Of a stretch of DNA of 64,000 nt, positions 37,200-52,198 are shown piece by piece; position 1 is the stretch's first letter; each line of letters begins with the position of its first letter. The DNA lies in the NCBI GenBank assembly GCA_020746835.1, contig JAGPNK010000004.1, positions 1,798,001 through 1,862,000 of the forward strand, given 5' to 3'. The notes under the pieces are model-generated. The model searched no databases. It was not told where the DNA came from and saw nothing but the letters and a program-made list of their open reading frames with translations. The position numbers and the translations under genes are program-made. The stretch is from Stachybotrys elegans. Lineage: Eukaryota; Ascomycota; Sordariomycetes; Hypocreales; Stachybotryaceae.

Positions 37200-40100
37200 A
37201 ATATTATTATCTAAGTAGTTATTAGGAATAGGCTAGGATAGAAAGGCTATAAAGAGAGCTATATTCTTAAAATTAATAAAATTAATAAGTTTAATAATAA
37301 TTCTTTTAAAATTAAGGATTTCTTTAACTAATTTAAAATATACTTTATTTACTTTTTAAAGATACTTAAAGATAATAAATACTAGATTAACTTTATAGTT
37401 ATTTAATTTAAAGGGAATATAAAGAAAATATTTATATTAGTTTTCAAAGACTAATAGAAATATAAACCTAAGAATAATAATAACTAAGATAAAAGAGATA
37501 ATAAAACTAAAGATATCTATAAAAACTATAAAAGATTTAAGTAATAGATTAAAAACTCCTTTAGTATTATTAATAAAAAATACCAAGCTATATAAAAGAT
37601 ATACTACCTTAAGCAAACTAAGTCTATAGTATAGCTCTCTATATAAAGTATAATAGCTAGAAATAATCCTTAAATAAAATAATAATATTATTATAGATAT
37701 TATTTATAAAGGGCTAAAGAAGGATATTAAAGATAAGCTTATTAAAAATAATTAATTAAATACTATAGTTAAGTATATAATAATAGCTATTTATATTAAT
37801 AATTAACTATTTTAAAAGCATTTAGAAAGAGAATATAAGAATTATAGTTATTAAAGCTAGTATACTATAAACTAAAGAAAGAAATAATAAATTATAGTAT
37901 ATAGAACCTATAGTAGACTAATAGAGATTAGCAATATTAAGAAACAGAAATACAATAAGAAAGATATTAAATACTATAACTATAGTAAGAAAGGATATTT
38001 TATATATAAGTACTAAATTTCTAAAATAAACAAGAAGGTATATTCTAAAGTATTTAAGGAATAATAACTTACTACTACTAATATAAAGAAGTAAACCAGA
38101 ATTAAAATAATTATAATAATAACTAGAATAACTCTATATAAAGTAATACCCTAGACTATATACTATAATAACTAGTATTAAATATATAAAGATAGTAAGG
38201 AAAATAGATTCTATCTATACTAAATATATACTATATAAAGATATAGTAATATATCTAGAAAAAACTATATAATACTTATTATAATATATTTCTATCTATA
38301 TACTAAAATATATATAATAATACTAAAATAATCTAATATATATTTATCCCTTATAATAAAAATATAAAAACTATATATATATAACCTTATTAAAGTAGTT
38401 ACTAGAGTTAAAAGTTATATAGGAATATTAATAATAGGGTAGTTAATAAAAAGAGAATATAAAGCTATATAATACTTAAAGTTCTATATTAATAAGAATA
38501 ATATAGATAATAAAAAACTAAAAAGATTATATATACTTTATAGAATATATATTAAGCTTAATATAAAATAAATAAATCTAAAACTATTAGAAAGTAGTAA
38601 AGAAAATAGTAATATAAGCTTACTAAATAAAAAATAAAGTAGAAAAAGAAATAAAAAGAAGTCTATATAGTATACCTTAGGGAGTAAATAAAATAGCTAT
38701 TAGTACTAAAAACTAAATAAAAATACCCTATAGAAAAATAGTAAATAATTATAGCTATATAATAAATAATAAGTAATAAAGAAAAGAGAGCTACCTAGAC
38801 ACTAGTAGATCTCTACCTTAATTTTATTTTAAAAAATTAAAAAAAAGTTATAAAAAATAGTAGAATAGAATAAATAAAAACTTACTAGAGTAATATATTA
38901 ATTTATAATACCTAGAATAAATATTAAAAATAATACTAATACTAGAGAAAATAGTAATAACTAAAGAATAAAAGAAAGTATAGATTATAGTAAAAAGAAT
39001 AAATACTATAATCTAATAACAAAATACTAGTAAAATATTCTATCTATATAAAATCCCTATAGTATAAATACTAATAGATATTTAAATAGAAAACCCTATA
39101 GATAATTCTATTCTATACTAATATTATTAATAATACTATACTATCTTATAGATCTTATACTACTACTATAACTATAAGAAGTATTAGTATAAAAAGGTAT
39201 AAAATAACTACTTTTCTATATAAGTTATAACTAGACTACTATAAGGATAGTATAGTATAATAGAACTTATAGAATATAAAGTAATAGAATAAATTACTTA
39301 TAATATTATAGTTATATAACTAGTACTATATATATATAAAAGAGAATATATATTAAGGGAAGAACTAGATAAATATTAGTATTCTAAATATAAAGTATAT
39401 AAAAAAGTTAAAATTAACTAATAGTATTATATAAAAATAAATAATACTATTTATAAAGGGACTATAAATAAGGTAATAATAATAAAAGAAATAATAAAAG
39501 GCTTTATATATAATAATAAGTCTAACTAAAATAATATAATAGTTTAAAATAACTATATAAGTATAAATAGAAAAATATTAGTTTATTACTTTAGTAAATA
39601 GTAAAGCTAAAAAGAATTTAATTAAACTAAATATTATTAATTAATTCTAGCTACTATAAAAGAATAAAAAGTAATTATATTAATAAAAGACCTTTAAAAA
39701 AGAATATTTAACTATAATAGAGGCTATATAAAATAAAAGACTAATTAACTTAAAATCTTTATAGTAAGATAGAGATAAAATATTACCTTTAATATTATAC
39801 TAATAAGGAGTTATAATATAGTCCTAAAATATCTATAGCTTAAATAATATAATCTATTGATTTATTAATATATTAGCTAGGTATAACCTTTTAAGGTAAT
39901 ATAGTTAATAATTAATAATATAATAATAAAGATCTTAAACTTTAAATAATAAGAATACTAAAGCTAGAAAGAAAGATAATCTTCTAAAAGAAATATAATA
40001 TAAATAATAAAAGAGTATATTAAATAATATTAATAAACAATTAGACTCTTTAAATATTAGTTTATATAATTTAATAAAGATCTAAAGATATAAATAGATA

Positions 40101-43100
40101 GCTAGAATAATAGGCTAAAAAATATTCTATAATAATACTAAAAGTATAAAAAGCTTTTAAGAAAGAACTAAAGACTAAACTATTATAGTATTATAATAGA
40201 ACTATATTATATATTTAAAGGATAGAATTAAACTAGGCTTTTACCCTATCTATAACCTTAATAATAAAGAAAGTAATATTCTAAAAGAATATCTAGAGAA
40301 AAACCTATATAAAGGTTATATATAGATATTTTAATCCTTAGCTAGCTATTCTATTATATTTATACTAAAAAGAATAGTAATTATAGCTTATAGTTAACTA
40401 TTAATAGCTAAATAAGATTATACTAAAGAACTATATACTATTTCTATTTATTAGTAAGATAAAAGACTAATTATATAGCAAAAGAATATTTATAGCTTTA
40501 AATCTTAAAAAAGCCTATAACCTTATCTAAATTAAAAAAAGGAATAAATAGAAAATAGTATTTTAAATAAAATATAGACTATTTAAGTACTTAGTAATAC
40601 TTTTTAAACTTATTAATATACTAGTCTTTTTCTAGAAAATAATTAATAATATTCTAAGAGAGTATTTTAATTGCTTTATAGTATACTACATTAATAATAT
40701 TTTTATTTTTTTAGATAATAAAAGAAAATATAAGAAATATATATATATAGTATTTAAACTACTTAAAGATATAAACCTATTAATAGAACTAAAAAAAAAG
40801 CAAGTTTTATATAAAAGAAATAGAATTTTTAAAATATATTATATTCTATAATAAAATCTATATAAACCCTAAGAAAGTTATAGTAGTTACTAAATAAAAG
40901 AAACCTACTAATATTAAAGAAATATAAGCCTTTTTAGGATTTATTAACTATTACTAAAAGTTCTTTAAGAACTTTAATAAAATTATAATACTACTTATTA
41001 ACCTAATAAAAAAAGAAATTATTAATAATAACTTTACTTAATACTAATATAAACTATAATAATAAGTATTTAAATAAATTAAAGAACTTATCCTTAGTAA
41101 ACTAATACTTAAGATATTTAACCCTAATAAAAAAGTAGAATTAAAAACTAATACTTTAAACTTTACCTTTAAAGTATAAATTAAATAATATAATAAAAAT
41201 AGTAAGCTATATTTAATTATATTCTATTTATATAAACTCTATAGACTAGAACTAAACTATTTAATTTATAATAAAGAATTTAAATACTATATATTTAAAA
41301 GTAAATATTAAATAAAGATTTATACTAACTATAAGAATATTATTTACTTTATAATAATTTAATAGCTTAGCAAATAATAACTAAAATATATAAAATATAT
41401 ATTAGAGTTTAATTATATTATAATCTATTAAAAAAGAATAGAGAATAGTAAAGTAAATACTATTAGCTAAAGGCTAGACTTTAATATAGAATAAACCCTA
41501 ATTAAAGAATAATTACTAGAGAAAATACTAAAGAAATACTATAAATAAATTAAAAATATAATAAAGCTATTAATACTACTATAAGAGTATTTATAGAAAT
41601 TATAATCCCTCCTGAGCATAAAGTTTAAAAGGCTTATACTATTTCTTTTTTACTGTCTTTTCTAGCTTATCTTAGACCTATTCCTACACTTTATTACTAA
41701 CTAAGCAGGTTCCCTACATTATGTGGTATTGCCTAGCTTCCCCCACGGCTCCTTGGCATCACATGTTAGCCTTCTCACACAGCCGCAGCTTCTTCACAGC
41801 TCAGCGCATAGCTTCCGCATACAACTATGGCTTCCAACGCATTGCACACCCTTAGCTTCCGCACATGACTACGGCTTTCAACATATTGCTTGCGCTTTGG
41901 CTACTGCAGTCTGTTGTATGTCGTTCGCTAGAGTTGCCCTTGCATTACCACAGCCTCTGCCAATCTCTTCAGTCTCTGACTATATCTAAGGATAGCTCTC
42001 TATAATATTATATTATAGAGGCATTAGGTATATAATTTTAAGATAGTAAAAGTAATTAATTTAATAACTAAAGTAAAAAACTAATTAAAAACCTATACTA
42101 AAAAACCAAGCTAAAAGAGCTCTCTTAAAGTAACTCTAACTATCTCTAACTCTTAAAGTAAGCTATATATCTATAGTCCTCTATAATCTATTTATAAGAT
42201 TGACTTTCTAGCTAAGGCATTTATTATTAAAGAGCTAGCTTTTCTTAGTCTACCTGCTTTTCTACTTTTTATATTCTGGCTTTAAATTAACTAAAAAAGG
42301 AAAGTAGTAGAAGTTATTCTATTACTATTAGTAATACTATTATTAAAAGACTTCTTAGAGTAACTTACCTTATGAATAACTTTATTAGTATTTATAGTAG
42401 TAGTAGCTAAGGCTGCTATAGCTACTAGAGTAGCTTTAGTAAGAGAATTTAACCCCTCTACTATATTATTATAGGTATAGGTATTGTTTACTTGCATTTT
42501 AAGTAACTATAAGGCATAAGTAGATAGTGAGATATAGATAATAAATTTATTTCTCTTAAGCCAGGGACTTAAGGGCTTTATATAGCTATAGGCAAGGCAG
42601 ATTAAGCTTTTCTCTATTAGTAGCCTGGAGTAGTGTTATAGGCTTTTCCAGTGTTAGTAACCTTATAGTTACAGTTAGTTAAAGCTTTCCATTAGTATTA
42701 TAGCGCTCTCCTTCTGGGTATAGATTATAATAAGGCTTCTATAGCACAATCTTATTTAATAAGTTAACTAAAGCTTTCTAGCTAGACACTATTAGAGCCT
42801 TCTATTTAGTCTAATCCTGCCCTAACCCTCTGTATGTATATATATATAAGGCTAGCTTGACATCCCGTTGCATTACATGCCTGCGTATGTATGGCTTGTG
42901 ATAGTGCAAGTCACAGCCACCTGTGGCTCGGCTACTCAGCCAGTTGGCTACCCTATATGCAAGGGCAGCCTGATAATAGCCTTATTATTGTTTCTTTCTA
43001 CTATTTACAACTATATTAATTACCAGGGCACTAGGTATTATCTCTACTATTTATTTACTCTCTACTACTTATACTCTATATTATATACTCTTTTCCTTAT

Positions 43101-44720
43101 TATAGAAATTATAATAACTAAAGTTAAATTAGTTTCTATTATTTTATATATAGTATATTTTAAAGTAAGAAATAAAGTAATATACTAATAAAAGGATAGC
43201 TCTATTTTACTAATTAAAGTACTATATTATAGAATAGTACTACTAGAAATACTATAAAAAGTAAAATAAGAATTTAAAAAAGTCTATAAATTAAGTAATA
43301 ATACTAATATATATTTTAAAAGCCTTGCCTTATAGTATAACTACTATATACTAGAAATTATAAAAATAAAATAATAACTTAATAATAAAGATAAATAAAT
43401 AAGGATTATACTAATATAATAAATTAAACCTACTATTATTAAAGATAAAGCTAAATAATTAAAACTTATTAAAGAAATATATAAATTACTACTTTATAAA
43501 TACTCTAGAGTAAATAAAACAATAAAATAACTTAAAGGTAGATATACTTTCCCTAAAATAAAGAAATAAATTAAAGAAATTATTAAAGAATACTATAAAT
43601 ATATAATTAATAAGGTATAATACTATAAACTATATAGATTACTATAATTTCTACTAGTCCCTATATAACTATAGAACTTAATATTAATAGATTTTATTAT
43701 AAAACTATCTCTATTATATAATCTAGCTACTAGAGTTATATATAATAGTATTTTTATTATTATAGATAGACTTATAAAGTTTTTTTATTTTATACTATAT
43801 TAGAAAGTAATAAATATAAAATAGTTTTTCTATATTTTTCTATAAATAATTATTAATATATATAGATTACTAAATAATATTATTTTAAACAAAGAACTAC
43901 TATTTATATCTAAGTTCTAGTAAAGCTTTATAGTTAGAATAGACCTAAACTATAAGCTTATAATAGCTTAGAGACTATTAGTGAATAGATAAACTAAATA
44001 AATAAACTAAATACTAGAAATATATTTATAATACTATATTAACTATAAATAGAATAACTAGCTAGAAAAGTTACTAATAGTATAGTATATTTATAATATA
44101 GTAGTTAGTAAAAGTATAAAAATAACTCTAGTAATAGCTAACTTTAGGTTTACCCTAGAACTATTTTATAAAATTAGAGAAAGACTAAATATACTAAAAG
44201 TAAATATTAAAGTAGAAGACCTATAGAACCTTTATAATAAACTATAAAAATAACTTTTCTTTATATAATAATAGATAGCTAAATACTATAATAAAAAAAG
44301 ATTAAAAGGACTAACTTTTTAAAGAAAGATATAGTCTATCTAATAATAAAAAATATCTTAATAATATAACTAAATAAAAAACTTAATATTTAATATCTAA
44401 GACTCTATAGGGTTATAAACAAAATTAGTAAAGATAACTATAGACTTAATATACTAAATAAATTATAAATATACCTAGTCTTCTATATATCTCTACTTAA
44501 GACTATAGTAGATATAATATATATAGAAAGATAACTAGACCTAGTTATTATACTCTAAGAGAAATAGAAAGTTAAGAAAATCCTAGGTTTATAGATAAAA
44601 GAAGGGCAAATAAAATACTATATTAAATAGAAAAGCTATTCTAATTTAAATAATATATAGAAACTACTATAATATTTTATAAATGTCTAGAAGAAAATAT
44701 AAAAGTATTTAAAAATATAA
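37200..44720 (+). pseudogene. decayed gag-pol of the chromovirus
   Basis: A CCHC zinc-knuckle remnant (YYNYSKKGYFIY, with cysteines turned to tyrosine) lies at about 37,972-38,013. The reverse transcriptase reads NLKKAYNLI from 40,501, then YRLFKYLVILFKLIN, and the YLDD box has become YYINN at 40,687-40,698. A segment FLGFINYY-KFFKNF follows near 40,928, typical of the start of the RNase H region. After E copy 19, the integrase core appears as YNSIFIIIDRLIKF near 43,740-43,785. A decayed target-capture region resembling DGQTER-NQ is near 43,990-44,060. A chromodomain remnant (EKILGL, YYIK-KSYS) lies near 44,570-44,700. Stops are spread throughout, mostly TAA and TAG where Gln, Arg or Trp is expected, consistent with C-to-T/G-to-A decay. 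It cannot encode a protein. Confidence 0.85.
41607..43100 (+). mobile_element. element E copy 19, full length, nested in chromovirus
   Basis: 1,494 bp, the longest intact copy, with perfect 15-bp duplications TATAGAAATTATAAT (41592-41606 and 43101-43115). AAATTT subfamily. Its GC-richer first 370 bp leaves a chance 88-codon open frame, which is not conserved in other copies. Confidence 0.95.
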
Positions 44721-45377
44721 TACTAAAATTAAAGCTAGAGAGATTTAATAAGAAACTCTAGTTAATAGAAGTATAGTCCTCTAATAGTTAGACTTTAGAT
44801 AAAAGAACCTTATATTCTTAAGTTTCTATAATCTCTACTATCTTTAACTTAATTAAGTTCTCTACTCTATAATAAAGTATCTTTACTGCCTTAGTATAGA
44901 GTACCTTCTTTTATTAATAAAGATACCATAAATAAACTAGTATTTTAAAAAGGTCTATCTCTATCTATTCCTTTTATTACTCTAAATAGTCTTTTTTATA
45001 AAAGATATAAATAACTTATATCTATTAAAAGACTAAAATAATATATAAAGAAATAAATTAACTTATAAGCCTATATAAATATATTATTAAAATTATAGTC
45101 TATCTATTTTAACTTAATATAATAGTTATACTAATACTTACCCTTAGTAATAAAGCAAGAATAGTTTAAATAGAAGTAAGGTATATAATAAGGTATTTTA
45201 AAACTAAATTTATTTATATAGGTAGTAATAGTATAATAATATTTAGTAGTAATTTTAGGCCTAGATATATACTTAGTAATATATAAAGATATAATAATAA
45301 AGAAAAAAGGTTATTTACTAAACTAAAGTAAAAGTCAGAAGTAGTTTTAGAGACTAAACTATTTAGAAAAGGTATTA

Positions 45378-45780
45378 TATTATAATATAATTACTATAGA
45401 AAGATTATAAAACTAAAGAGTTATATAATATATATAAGTTAATAGTATATAATTAATAGCAGTTAATACTAAATAACTTTATATATATTAATACTAAATA
45501 ACTTTATATATATTAATAAAATATAGTTAGTATTAATTAACTATAGTTAATATACTAAAAGTATATAAATATATAGAGTAAATAAGTACTATAAGTTATC
45601 TTAAAGTACTTACTAGCTATTAATATAACTTAGTTATACTTCTACCTTTAGTAAATAGTATATTACTAGATATAATACTATAACTAATACTATAATATAA
45701 ATCTAACTTAGCCCTTTAGAACCTTAGTTATTAATCTACCTCTCTATCTACCCTATACTAGAATAGACTGGATTGTTATA
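45378..45780 (+). repeat. 3' LTR of the chromovirus
   Basis: 403 bp, longer than the 5' LTR because of a duplicated block containing TAATACTAAATAACTTTATA. Confidence 0.85.
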
Positions 45781-46398
45781 TATAGAATAGAGGGGTTATT
45801 ATAATAAATTCCTTATAACTTTCCTAATTTTTATCTAAATTAAACTAAACTTTTAAAATAGAAAGACTAAAGGCTAACTATAAGGTTAATATTTAGAATA
45901 CTCTTAATAAGATTAGTATTAGAGTTCTAATCTATAAGACTACTTACTTATATACTATTATAGAGTCTATACTATAGGGCTATCTTTAAGGCTAGCTTAA
46001 GATATTAATAGCTAAAGAGCTAGCTTAAAGACTATTTTAAATATAGAAAGAATATCTAGTTAACTAAATTATAATAGAGAAAGCTACTAGCTATACTCTA
46101 ATAAAGGCTTAAGTAGTAGTAATAGCTAAGTTTATTCTTTATAAAAATAATAATTCTAATTCTATTAGGTATAACTAGATATTATGCTTTTTAGAATAGT
46201 ACCTAGAGATTAAAATAAAGATATTTTAATCTCTTATAGCTAAGAGATCCCTAGTATTAATTAAAGAAGCTATAGAGGCTTATATTAGCTATCTTAATAA
46301 ATTATAGTTATTAAGAAGATTCTACTATAGAATATATAGAATATAGATAAAACTAGTATTATAAAAGGTAAGACCTATACTAGTAAAATATATAGTAT

Positions 46399-46560
46399 AA
46401 TAAGGAAAAGAGTATATAGTATAGAGTATAAGTAGTAGAGAGTAAATAAATAGTAGAGATAGTGCCTAGTGCCTTAGTAACTAATATAGTTATAAACAGT
46501 AGAGAGAAATAATAATAAGGCTATTATTAGGCTGCCTATATAGGGTAGCCGACTGGCTGT
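46399..46560 (-). mobile_element. element E copy 20, 162-bp 5'-truncated copy
   Basis: The last 162 bp of E in minus orientation, flanked by AAAATATATAGTAT (46385-46398) and AAAGTATATAGTAT (46561-46574). The 14-bp duplication has one A/G difference. Confidence 0.9.
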
Positions 46561-47090
46561 AAAGTATATAGTATAGCCCTAATAAAGTAAATAACTATTA
46601 TAGAGAGTAATTACTATAAGTAGATAACTATTATTAAGTATAGTAGTACTCTAGGGAAGCTACTAACTTCTATTATTATCTTTATTAAGAAATACTATAG
46701 GGATAGTGGTTTCCTTATTATTTTCTAGACTAGAAGTATAACTATACTAAGTTGGACTAGGCAAATATATCATGCAATATATAGTGGTATAAGATTGATA
46801 TATTGTTTAAGCTAGTAACTAGAGTCCTCTACTAGTCTAATTATCTAATATATTAGGCCTACTATAGATTAGGCCGTTCTCTATAGACCTATATTATAAT
46901 AACTACTCTCTAAAGCAAATATAATACCTATTCTAGCTATATCTATATTATATAAAACCTATATATCTATCCTAATCCTATTTTCTAATTGCCTTATTAA
47001 GGTCTATTTTTTATTTCTCTCTTTTTATTATCTTTATATTTAAATTATTTTTTTATTTACTTACTATTACCATTATTATTCTTATATATA

Positions 47091-48444
47091 ATAAGAAAAA
47101 GAGTATATAGTATAGGGTATAAATAGTAAAGAGTAAATAAATAGTAGAGATAGTATTTAGTACTCTAGTAACTAATATAGTTATAAATAGTAAAGAAGAA
47201 TAATAATAAGGCTATTATTAGGCTATCTTTATATATAAGGTAGCTAACTAGCTAAATAGCTAAGTGGCTAAGCTATAGATAGCTATAACATTATAAGCTA
47301 TATATATATAGATATATAATATAATAGGATATTAAGTAAAATAATAGATGCATATACTAGACCAAATAGAAGGCTCTAACTGACTATAACTATATAAGGT
47401 TACTAGTGCCTGGCTAGAAAGCTTTAGTTAACTTATTAAATAAGGTTGCTAATGCTATAGAAGCCTTACTATAACTATACCTAGATAGAGAATACTACTA
47501 GTAATATAAATAGAAAGCTTTAAGCTAGAAAAGCCTATAATATTACTTTAGGCTACTAATAGAGAAAAGCTTAATCTACTAGCCTATAGCTATATAAAGC
47601 CCTTAAGCCTCTAGTTTAAAAAAGATAAATTTATTATCTATATCCTACTATTTACTTATATCTTATAGTTAAAATATAAATAAATAATAACCCTAACTAT
47701 AATAATATAATAGAGGGATTAAATCCCTTTATTAAAGCTATAAATATAATAGTAATAGCCCTAGCTACTATCTATACTAATATTAATAAAGAAGTTATCT
47801 ATAAGGTAAGTTACTTTAAGAGATATTTTTTAAATTATCTAATAATAGTATTACTAATAGTAATAGAATAACTTCTACTATTTCTCTTTTCTAGCTAATT
47901 TAGAATTAGAATATAAAAAGTAAAAGAGTAGAAAGGCTAAAAGAAACTAGCTCTTTAATAATAAGCCTTTTAGCTAGTAAACTAAAGGTATAAGAAAGTA
48001 GTAGCTATAGGGCTAGCTAACTTAAAAGGCCCTAATAGAGTTAGCTTAGTTTTTTAATATAGATTTTTAGTTAGTTTTTTATTTTAGTTATTAAATTAAT
48101 CACTTTTACTATCTTCTTATAAAATTATATATCTAATGCCTCTATAATATAATAAGCAATGTATTAGAAGCTATAGTTATATACAGAAGGTACTATGCAA
48201 TGCATCGGAAGCTATAGTTATATATAGAAGCTATATGGCTATAAAGGAAGCTATAAAGAAGCTATAGCTATATAAGAAGGCTAATATATAATATAAAGGA
48301 GCCATAGAGAAAGCTAGACACTAGTTATATAATATAGAGAACCTGCTTAATTAGCAATAGTATATAGAAATAGGTCTAAAGTAAGCTAGAAAAGATAGTA
48401 AAAAAACAACAGTATAAGCCTTTTAAACCTCATGCTTAGGAGGG
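47091..48444 (-). mobile_element. element E copy 21, full length
   Basis: 1,354 bp with perfect 16-bp duplications ATTATTCTTATATATA (47075-47090 and 48445-48460). AAATTT subfamily. Confidence 0.9.
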
Positions 48445-48882
48445 ATTATTCTTATATATAATAGGCTTTAGTTATTATATATCTAGCAATTCTAACTATA
48501 GTATAGCTAATACTATATCTTATCTATCTATATACTTAATTATTAATTAATATTAATATTACTATTCTACTTTTTTATATTTATCTTTTTTAAGTTTATA
48601 TTAAGTAATTATTAGGTCTAGAAAACTCTAAAACTGTCTAACTCTAGCCTTTTTATCTATTAATAATATACCTATATATTAATATTATAGTTATTAGTTT
48701 ACTTTTAAAAGGCTATATAATATATCTTTAAATATACTTAGGAATAAATAGGGCTTAATTAGCTATAAAGTAACTATTTTACTTTTTAAGCTTTTATAAA
48801 TAGTCTATTAAGCTTTATTTAGATTAACTATCTCTTTAAATATTAGATAAGTATTAGATATATTCTTAAAAGTTATTTTTAT

Positions 48883-50167
48883 AATAAGGAAAAGAGTATA
48901 TAGTATAGAGTATAAGTAGTAAAAAGTAAATAAATAGTAGAGATAGTACCTAGTGCCCTAGTAACTAATATAGTTATAAATAGTAGAGAGAAATAACAAT
49001 AAGGCTATTATTAGGTATATAGGGTAGCTAACTGGCTGAGTAACCGAGCTATAGGTGGCTATAATAAAATAATAGATGCATATACCAGACTAAATAGAAG
49101 GCTCTAACTAATAGTGCCTAGCTAGGAAGCTTTAGTTAACTTATTAAATAAGATTGTACTATAGAAGCCTTACTATAACTGTAACTATAATCTATGCCTA
49201 GATAGAGAGTGTTATAATACTAATAGAAAGCTTTAACTAATGACACTAGAAAAGCCTATAACTGTAACTACATAAGGTTGCTATTGCTTTAGGCTGCTAA
49301 TAGAGCTACTAAAAAGCTTATTCTATAGCCTATAGCTATATAAAGCCCTTAAGCCCCTAGCATAAGAGTGAAGAATTCTTTATCTATATTACTTAAACTT
49401 ATATCTATTAATATAGAATTAAATAATAATAATAATAATAATATAGCTATATTAAAGAGATAAAATCCCTTTACTACTCTAGTAGCTATAGTAGCTCTAG
49501 CTACTATCTCTATTTATATCTTTAATAATATTATTATTAAGGTAAGTCTTTCTAAGTAATCTAATAATAGTATTACTAATAGTCTAGAAATAGAATGACT
49601 TTTATATACTCCTAGTATATAGTAATTTTAATAAGGAATTATAGCTAAAGCCTAGAAAAAAAAGTAAAAGAAAGGGCCCTAGGCTATTTAAAAAGCTATT
49701 TAAAAAGCTAGTAGTAGAGACTAGCTATATTAAGAATGGCTATAAATAGAGGGCCCTAGAATAAGGCCTACTTTAGGAGCCTTAATGGAATTGGCTTGGT
49801 TTTTTAGTTAGGGTTTTTAGTTGGTTTTTTAGATTGGTTTTTAAATTAATTACTCTTGCTATTAAATTGTATACCTAATGTCTCTATAATATAATATTAT
49901 AGAGAGCTATTAAGCAATATATTAGAAGCTATAGTTATATATAGAAGGTACTATACAATGCATTAGAAGCTATAGTTATATATAGAAGCATATACTATAA
50001 AGAAGCATGTAATGCAAAGGAGCTATAGGGGAAGCTGGGCGCTGGTTACGTGATGTAGTGAACCTGCTTAGTCAGCAACGGTGTGTAGGAACGGGTCTAG
50101 GGTAAGCTAGAAAAGACAGTAAAAAAAAAAAACAGTGCAAGCCTTTTAAACTTTATGCTTAGAAGGG
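48883..50167 (-). mobile_element. element E copy 22, full length, no duplication found
   Basis: 1,285 bp with both family ends, GAATTC subfamily. Left and right flanks differ, and the sequence on the right belongs to another carcass, so the copy sits at a rearrangement or the flanks were lost. Confidence 0.8.
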
Positions 50168-50842
50168 CTAACTTACTATATAGTACTATCTTTAGTTTTT
50201 ATTTTTTATCTTTTAGCCTTTAAATTAGTTATTTCTATAAAATAGCTATTAGTTATCTATAATAAATACTTTTTATAAGTATAAATATAGTAGATTAGGC
50301 TTTAAGCCTACTTACTTTAATTAAGGTTCTATAGAGAATTATTTTAAGTATATTTATAATATAGATTATAGCTCTCTAGCTAGTAAATAGTAATTAATTT
50401 ATAGCTAGATACTCTACTTTCTCTATATTTAGTAGCTAAAAAAATCGATTGCTTACTTATTTATTACTTATTTATTATTAGTTTACTAAAAATTCTTTAA
50501 ATTTCTATACTAATAATCTAATTTAGCTTACTACTTAATATACTTAGTATACTAGTCTTAATAGTAAGTCTAGATATTTTTATAAGCTAGTAAAGTATTA
50601 GTTAGTAAATAAATAGTAGCTTATTAATAGCTAATTTATATTACTAGCTTAACTATATATTTACTATATATAAAATATATATAGCACTATATAAGGCCTC
50701 TTTAATATATAACTCCTTTAATTTTAATAATTAGCTTATTCTTTAGCTATTCTTTTATTATAAACTAATAGCTAATTTATTAATAGTCATTATTTTAAAC
50801 TAGTAAAAAAATAGATATTCTTACTATATAAAAGTATAAAAC

Positions 50843-52198
50843 CCCTCCTAAGCATGAGGTTTAAAAGGCTTATACTGTTTTTTTTTACTATCTTTTCTAG
50901 CTTACCCTGGACCCATTTTTATATATAATTACTAACTAAGTAGGTTCCCTATATTACATAGTATATATATCTAGTACTTTCTTAATGCTTTAGCTAATAA
51001 CCTTATCTAAGACTAGTACCTAGCTTCCCCTATAGCTCCTTTACATTATATACTTCTTTATAGCTTCCTTTATAGCCTTCCATATATAACTATAGCTTCT
51101 AATATATTATATATAGCTCTCTATAATATTATATTATAGGGGCATTAGGTATATAATTTAAAGGCAGTAAAAGTAATTAATTTAATAACTAAACTAAAAA
51201 ACTAATTAAAAACTTATACTAAAAAACCAAGCCAAGAGAGCTCTCTTAGAGTAACTCTAACTGTCTCTAGCTCTTAAAGCAAGCTATATATCTCTATAGC
51301 CCTATAGCTATTCCCTCTTTATTAGCTTAATTTTATTATTAAGAGGCTTATTATTAGTAAGTTAGGCTTTTTTATTCTTTTTACTCTACTATTTCTTATA
51401 TAGCTCTAGGGCTCTAAAGAAAGGTAGATAGTAGAAGTTATTCTATTATATTCTAGACTATTAGTAATATTATTATTAAAAGATCCCTTAGAGTAACTTA
51501 TCTTATAGATAATTTTACTAGTATTAGTAATAATAATAGCTAAGGCTATTATAGCTACTAGAGTAGTTTTAGTAGAGAGATTTAATTTCTTTACTATATT
51601 ATTATAGATATAGGTATTATTTGCTTATATTTTAATCTTAATTAGCTGGTATAAGTAAGTAGTGGGATATAGATAATAAATTTATCTCTCTTAAACTGGG
51701 GGCTTAAGGGCTTTATATAGCTATAGGCTGCTCTATTAGCAGCCTGAAGCAATGGCTTTTCCAGTATTATCAAAGATTTCCATTTACATTGCCAGTGGCA
51801 TTCTCTATCTAGGCATAGTTATAGTTATAGCAAGGCTTCTATAGTATAATCTTATTTAATAAGTTAACTAAAGCTTCCCAGTTAGGCACTATTAGTTAGA
51901 GCCTTCTATCTGGTCTAATCCCGCCCTAACCCTCTATATATCTTGACATTCTATTGCATTATATGCCTGTGTATGTGTGGCTTATAATAAAGTCACAGCC
52001 ACCTATGGCTCAGCCACTCGGCCACTTAGCCACTCGGCCAGTTAGCTACCCTATACATAAGGGCAGCCTAATAATGGCCTTATTATTATTTTTCTCTACT
52101 ATTTATAACTATATTGATTACTAGGGCACTAGACACTATCTCTACTATTTATTTACTCTCTACTGTTTATACTCTATACTATATATTCTTTTCCTTAT
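50843..52198 (+). mobile_element. element E copy 23, full length, nested in gypsy carcass 2
   Basis: 1,356 bp with perfect 16-bp duplications TATAAAAGTATAAAAC (50827-50842 and 52199-52214). It carries an expanded 8-bp tandem tract near 52,008-52,045. Confidence 0.95.

Larger units (their letters stand above)
36533..45780 (+). mobile_element. Ty3/gypsy chromovirus, full length, decayed
   Basis: LTRs at 36533-36908 and 45378-45780 bound the element, and TATAG flanks it on both sides (36528-36532 and 45781-45785), a 5-bp target duplication. The left LTR begins TGTTATAATATAAC; the right LTR begins TATTATAATATAAT, and both end in TA, as expected if CA decayed. Excluding E copy 19 the element is about 7.75 kb, normal for a fungal chromovirus. 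The interior reads gag zinc knuckle, reverse transcriptase, RNase H, integrase and chromodomain in that order. Confidence 0.9.
45786..48882 (+). mobile_element. unassigned element remnant, coding-like on the plus strand (span)
   Basis: The segments 45786-46384, 46575-47074 and 48461-48882 are continuous once E copies 20 and 21 are removed, because both copies have target duplications. From about 45,880 to 46,384 one plus-strand frame reads like a decayed polypeptide (for example KATSYTLIKA when stops are read through), with no motif I can name. It could be gag of another retrotransposon. The part after 48,461 has no clear frame. Confidence 0.4.
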
